Shown in pieces: positions 63,929-64,000 of a DNA stretch of 64,000 nucleotides. Source of the stretch: Bacteroidales bacterium (GTDB taxonomy: Bacteria; Bacteroidota; Bacteroidia; Bacteroidales; UBA1402); assembly GCA_021373135.1 (NCBI GenBank), contig JAJFTH010000003.1:310001-374000 (forward strand), in the 5' to 3' direction. The translations under genes were made by a program, and so were the position numbers. How positions within the stretch are numbered: the stretch's first letter is position 1; each line of letters starts with the position of its first letter. Below the pieces are notes generated by a model, which was not told the DNA's origin, made no database searches, and saw only the letters and a list, made by a program, of their open reading frames with translations.

Positions 63929-64000
63929 TCAATGCTGCTTTTTCAGCTGTTTCTGAATCTTTTTGATGGCCGATTCTATCGATTTTTCAGGTTCAATGAC
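63929..64000 (-). CDS. C-terminus of an unidentified protein (cut by window)
   Basis: The last 23 residues (IEPEKSIESAIKKIQKQLKKQ and a final His) and a stop codon of a - strand gene that enters from beyond the window. The frame is open to the edge and the composition is Lys/Gln-rich and helical. Too short to identify. It converges on the PL8-like gene with a 45-bp gap. Confidence 0.5.
   Translation of the reverse strand, partial: VIEPEKSIESAIKKIQKQLKKQH

Noticed and set aside
1..64000. CRISPR arrays, rRNA operons, prophage or a replication origin
   Set aside because: No regularly spaced repeats, rRNA sequence, phage structural genes or origin-type clusters were seen on reading both strands.

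Overview
The window is a stretch of Bacteroidota (Bacteroidales) chromosome. Three things point there: three complete SusC/SusD polysaccharide-utilisation loci (PULs), at least seven secreted proteins ending in type IX secretion (T9SS) type A-like sorting domains, and promoters of the Bacteroidota TTTG / TAnnTTTG type (the rpsP promoter at 5439-5468 is close to ideal). A T9SS-positive group such as Dysgonomonas- or Paludibacter-like bacteria fits, but genus cannot be decided from sequence reading alone.

Layout. 1-6200 (+ strand) is housekeeping: the end of panB, a DsbD-family thiol:disulfide reductase, trpB2, an HU-CCDC81/SPOR envelope protein, rpsP and tRNA-Ser(UGA), closed by a strong terminator at 6238-6278. 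From 6291 to 59614 almost everything is on the - strand and forms three tandem PULs, each headed by an ECF sigma factor and a FecR-type anti-sigma factor that work with a SusC carrying an N-terminal STN signalling domain. PUL1 (sigma at 25482 down to about 6291) has an unusual set: DUF6259-like and DUF4855-like putative glycosidases, an NAGPA-type phosphodiester glycosidase, a GH3, an esterase and two unrecognised secreted proteins. PUL2 (43159 down to 28701) has SusE/F-like binding proteins made by a recent domain duplication, a TIM-barrel lipoprotein, a GH20 fused to a second copy of that TIM-barrel domain, and a GH5-like lipoprotein. PUL3 (59614 down to 43595) encodes GH123-, GH20-, GH31- and GH36-type enzymes plus a LamG protein, which suggests an amino-sugar-containing glycan such as a host-type glycan.

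Mobile DNA lies between the PULs. At 25608-28469 a decayed IS5/IS1182-type transposase gene is split by a group II intron whose ends can be read to the base (26399-28303) and whose reverse transcriptase carries a one-base frameshift. At 59678-60867 an IS3-family relic sits just upstream of the PUL3 sigma gene. Beyond it, on the + strand, a PL8-like glycosaminoglycan-type lyase with a T9SS tail has its own promoter.

The most interesting non-coding signal is a promoter-plus-terminator pair on the + strand between the PUL1 anti-sigma gene and susC (about 23596-23725). It predicts a short RNA running against the PUL, in the position reported for DonS-type cis-antisense RNAs. The three PULs solve the FecR-susC junction in three different ways: antisense RNA candidate, intrinsic terminator, and direct gene overlap. 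All family assignments come from motif reading and memory of the families; no database search was run.
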